Source: Treponema sp. (GTDB lineage Bacteria; Spirochaetota; Spirochaetia; Treponematales; Breznakiellaceae). From it: a DNA stretch of 7,231 nucleotides. A model generated the notes under the pieces. It saw only the letters and a program-made list of their open reading frames with translations, was not told the origin of the DNA and ran no database searches. This document shows, piece after piece, positions 6,066 to 7,231 of this stretch; the first letter of the stretch is position 1, and the number at the start of each line of letters is the position of its first letter. The stretch is from NCBI GenBank assembly GCA_031278025.1, contig JAITLF010000243.1, positions 1-7,231 of the forward strand, given 5' to 3'. A program made the translations under genes and the position numbers.

Positions 6066-6964
6066 ACATAATCTATTGTAAATCCTGCGGCCAGGGCCGA
6101 CAGAATGATAAACGCCAGATAAAACAAAAAATGTTTTATCCCCAGTACGATTTTGACTGCCCCCAGGTTGGTAATCTTGGTAGCCGGTCCGGTTACCATA
6201 AAAGCGGCGGCAGACCCCATGCTCATTCCGGCCGTGAGCCATTGCTGTAGCAGGGGTATTGTTCCTCCGCCGCACACATAAAGCGGAATGCCGACGGTGG
6301 CAGCCATAAGAAGACCGAAACCCCGGTTTCCCCTGCCGAAAAGAGACGCCATGGTTTCCTCCGGTACATAACGCTGAAAGAGGGCCGAGAGGATTATCCC
6401 GGCAAGGAAATAAAGGCCGGTGGCCTTAATATTTCGCAGAAAATTTTTGAGGAAACGGAGGACAGGATTCGGATCGGTATCATGATCCGCCGGGAGGGTG
6501 AAACCGGTAAACTTAAAAAAATGCCCCTTTTTGAAGAAAAAACGGATGCAGAGCCCCGCCGCGGCGCCGCAGAGAAAGCAGCTGACAAACCGTATGACAA
6601 GAGCCGGGACGCCCAGCGCGGCGCTGTAAAAGAGCAGCTGCGGATTGAGGAGAATGGAACTCATCATAAAAGCGGCAAGCCAGTCATCTTCTATGCCTTT
6701 TTCGGAAAAAGAAGCGGCAATCGGAATAGTACCGTACATACAGAGCGGGGAGGCAATGCCGATAAGGGAAGCAGGGATAACCCCCAAAATGCCCAGCTTC
6801 TTCCCCTGCAATGCGGCAAACAGGCCGTGTATCTTTTCCTTTCCAAAAACGGAAATGAGGGAACCCAGTACCATGCCTAAGATCCAGTATCCGGCAATCT
6901 GACGGAACTGAAGGCCGAAATAGTACCAAAGGTAGATCAGTTCCCGCCGGAGGATTTCAGCCAT
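6053..6964 (-). CDS. Predicted permease, ArsP/DUF318-type (PF03773-like)
   Basis: This is a 303-aa multi-pass membrane protein with about eight hydrophobic segments in two halves. The halves share a motif: SPLCMYGTIPIAASF (72-86) in the first and PLYVCGGGTIPLLQQW (227-242) in the second. Each is followed by a Gly-containing segment ending in AAFM (97-100 and 253-256) and a polar membrane motif (LLNPQL; TGPATKITNL). Paired Pro-Cys-Gly motifs of this sort occur in the PF03773 permeases, whose members include organoarsenical and metal-ion exporters. Cys75 and Cys231 could contact a soft metal or thiol-reactive ligand, but the substrate is not shown here. The central stretch (about 145-170) is charged and likely a cytoplasmic loop. 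ATG at 6964 has only a weak upstream GATGAAG. It lies downstream of purL on the same strand, 115 bases apart, and converges on lon. No arsR-like or thioredoxin-like partner is visible. Confidence 0.75.
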   Translation of the reverse strand: MAEILRRELIYLWYYFGLQFRQIAGYWILGMVLGSLISVFGKEKIHGLFAALQGKKLGILGVIPASLIGIASPLCMYGTIPIAASFSEKGIEDDWLAAFMMSSILLNPQLLFYSAALGVPALVIRFVSCFLCGAAAGLCIRFFFKKGHFFKFTGFTLPADHDTDPNPVLRFLKNFLRNIKATGLYFLAGIILSALFQRYVPEETMASLFGRGNRGFGLLMAATVGIPLYVCGGGTIPLLQQWLTAGMSMGSAAAFMVTGPATKITNLGAVKIVLGIKHFLFYLAFIILSALAAGFTIDYVCRF

Positions 6965-7007
6965 TTGACTTCATCGGCCCGTATGCCCGCCGCCGGTACC
7001 GCCGCGG

Positions 7008-7035
7008 CTTATGGAGGCTTTTACAGCCGCCGCAA
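7008..7035 (-). promoter_or_regulatory. Weak promoter candidate for the permease gene
   Basis: On the minus strand TTGCGG (7035-7030) and CATAAG (7013-7008) are 16 bases apart, about 43 bases before the permease ATG. Both hexamers are partial matches to consensus (3/6 and 4/6) in GC-rich DNA. Read-through from purL is the alternative. Confidence 0.25.
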
Positions 7036-7039
7036 GACA

Positions 7040-7063
7040 GATAACCAGGGGGCGCGGGTTATC
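7040..7063 (-). terminator. Stem-loop after purL, possible terminator
   Basis: GATAACC and GGTTATC (7040-7046 / 7057-7063) form a perfect 7-bp stem with a 10-base GC-rich loop. It lies 16 bases past the purL stop on the minus strand. Only a weak T-containing stretch (TCTGTCTTG) follows, so it may be a Rho-independent terminator of low efficiency or an RNA 3' stabiliser. Confidence 0.35.
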
Positions 7064-7079
7064 CGGGCAGGTAAGGTGT

Positions 7080-7231
7080 TCACCGGAAATAGGCGACCCC
7101 CGCCTCAAAAATATTCTGCCGCTTGTTCCCCGGAATGTTGATGTGGACAAAATCCCCCCGCCGCTCCGAATGGGCCATTTTGCCCAGGATTCTGCCGTCC
7201 GGGCTGGTGAGGCTCTCAATGGCAAAATCCG
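7080..7231 (-). CDS. purL: Phosphoribosylformylglycinamidine (FGAM) synthase, C-terminal end (partial)
   Basis: This open frame without an internal start enters from the window edge and gives 49 residues before TGA at 7080-7082. It begins DFAIESLTSPDGRILGK, continues MAHSERR, and ends NIPGNKRQNIFEAGVAYFR. This matches the C terminus of the long, glutaminase-fused FGAM synthase (about 1,200-1,300 aa in this type), which converts FGAR, glutamine and ATP to FGAM in purine synthesis. In the His-Ser-Glu motif, the His and Glu complete the glutaminase catalytic triad, whose Cys lies outside the window. A stand-alone PurQ is less likely, because the NIPGN...IFEAGVAYF tail is that of the fused enzyme. 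Only the last few percent of the gene is visible, so integrity of the rest cannot be judged. Confidence 0.85.
   Translation of the reverse strand, partial: DFAIESLTSPDGRILGKMAHSERRGDFVHINIPGNKRQNIFEAGVAYFR

Noticed and set aside
6971..7225. Minus-strand 84-codon frame overlapping the purL end
   Set aside because: The sequence is read in another frame as the well-conserved C terminus of FGAM synthase. The 84-codon product is a shadow.

Overview
This 7.2 kb stretch of moderately high GC content looks like a spirochaete chromosome, most likely a Treponema-type organism such as those of the termite gut. That is an inference. It rests on the substrate-binding protein with an AGGKKDA-type mature N terminus, a Lon protease with a Lys/Ala/Glu-rich insertion, and a surface-protein remnant made of TITNN / GGGVYV repeats. 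No rRNA, tRNA, CRISPR array or complete mobile element was seen.

Left end (1-903): a pair of overlapping hairpins (10-109) abuts the 3' remnant of a repeat-rich, beta-helix-like surface protein (111-487). The remnant has lost its start and carries a frameshift at a run of six G. It ends in a compact GC-rich terminator. About 400 bases without a gene follow, full of GC-rich inverted repeats and two copies of a short TCCGT...GTCCGTGGTT-like motif. A third copy lies in front of lon.

Centre-left (904-3241, minus strand): a complete polar amino acid ABC importer transcribed leftwards in the order binding protein, permease, ATPase. The single permease presumably works as a homodimer. The binding protein starts at TTG behind a perfect GGAGG ribosome binding site, and a promoter candidate lies upstream.

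Centre-right (3242-6010): a divergent intergenic region holds a candidate lon promoter and a possible 18-codon leader ORF with an excellent Shine-Dalgarno sequence. It is followed by lon, a full-length ATP-dependent protease with intact Walker motifs and Ser738/Lys781 catalytic dyad.

Right end (6053-7231, minus strand): a predicted multi-pass permease of the ArsP/DUF318 type converges on lon. Upstream of it is the last 49 codons of a glutaminase-fused FGAM synthase (purL), cut by the window edge.

The genes are mostly housekeeping and transport functions and do not form one pathway. I found no convincing new system. The most unusual points are the alternative hairpins at the broken surface-protein gene, the possible lon leader peptide and the Lon insertion.
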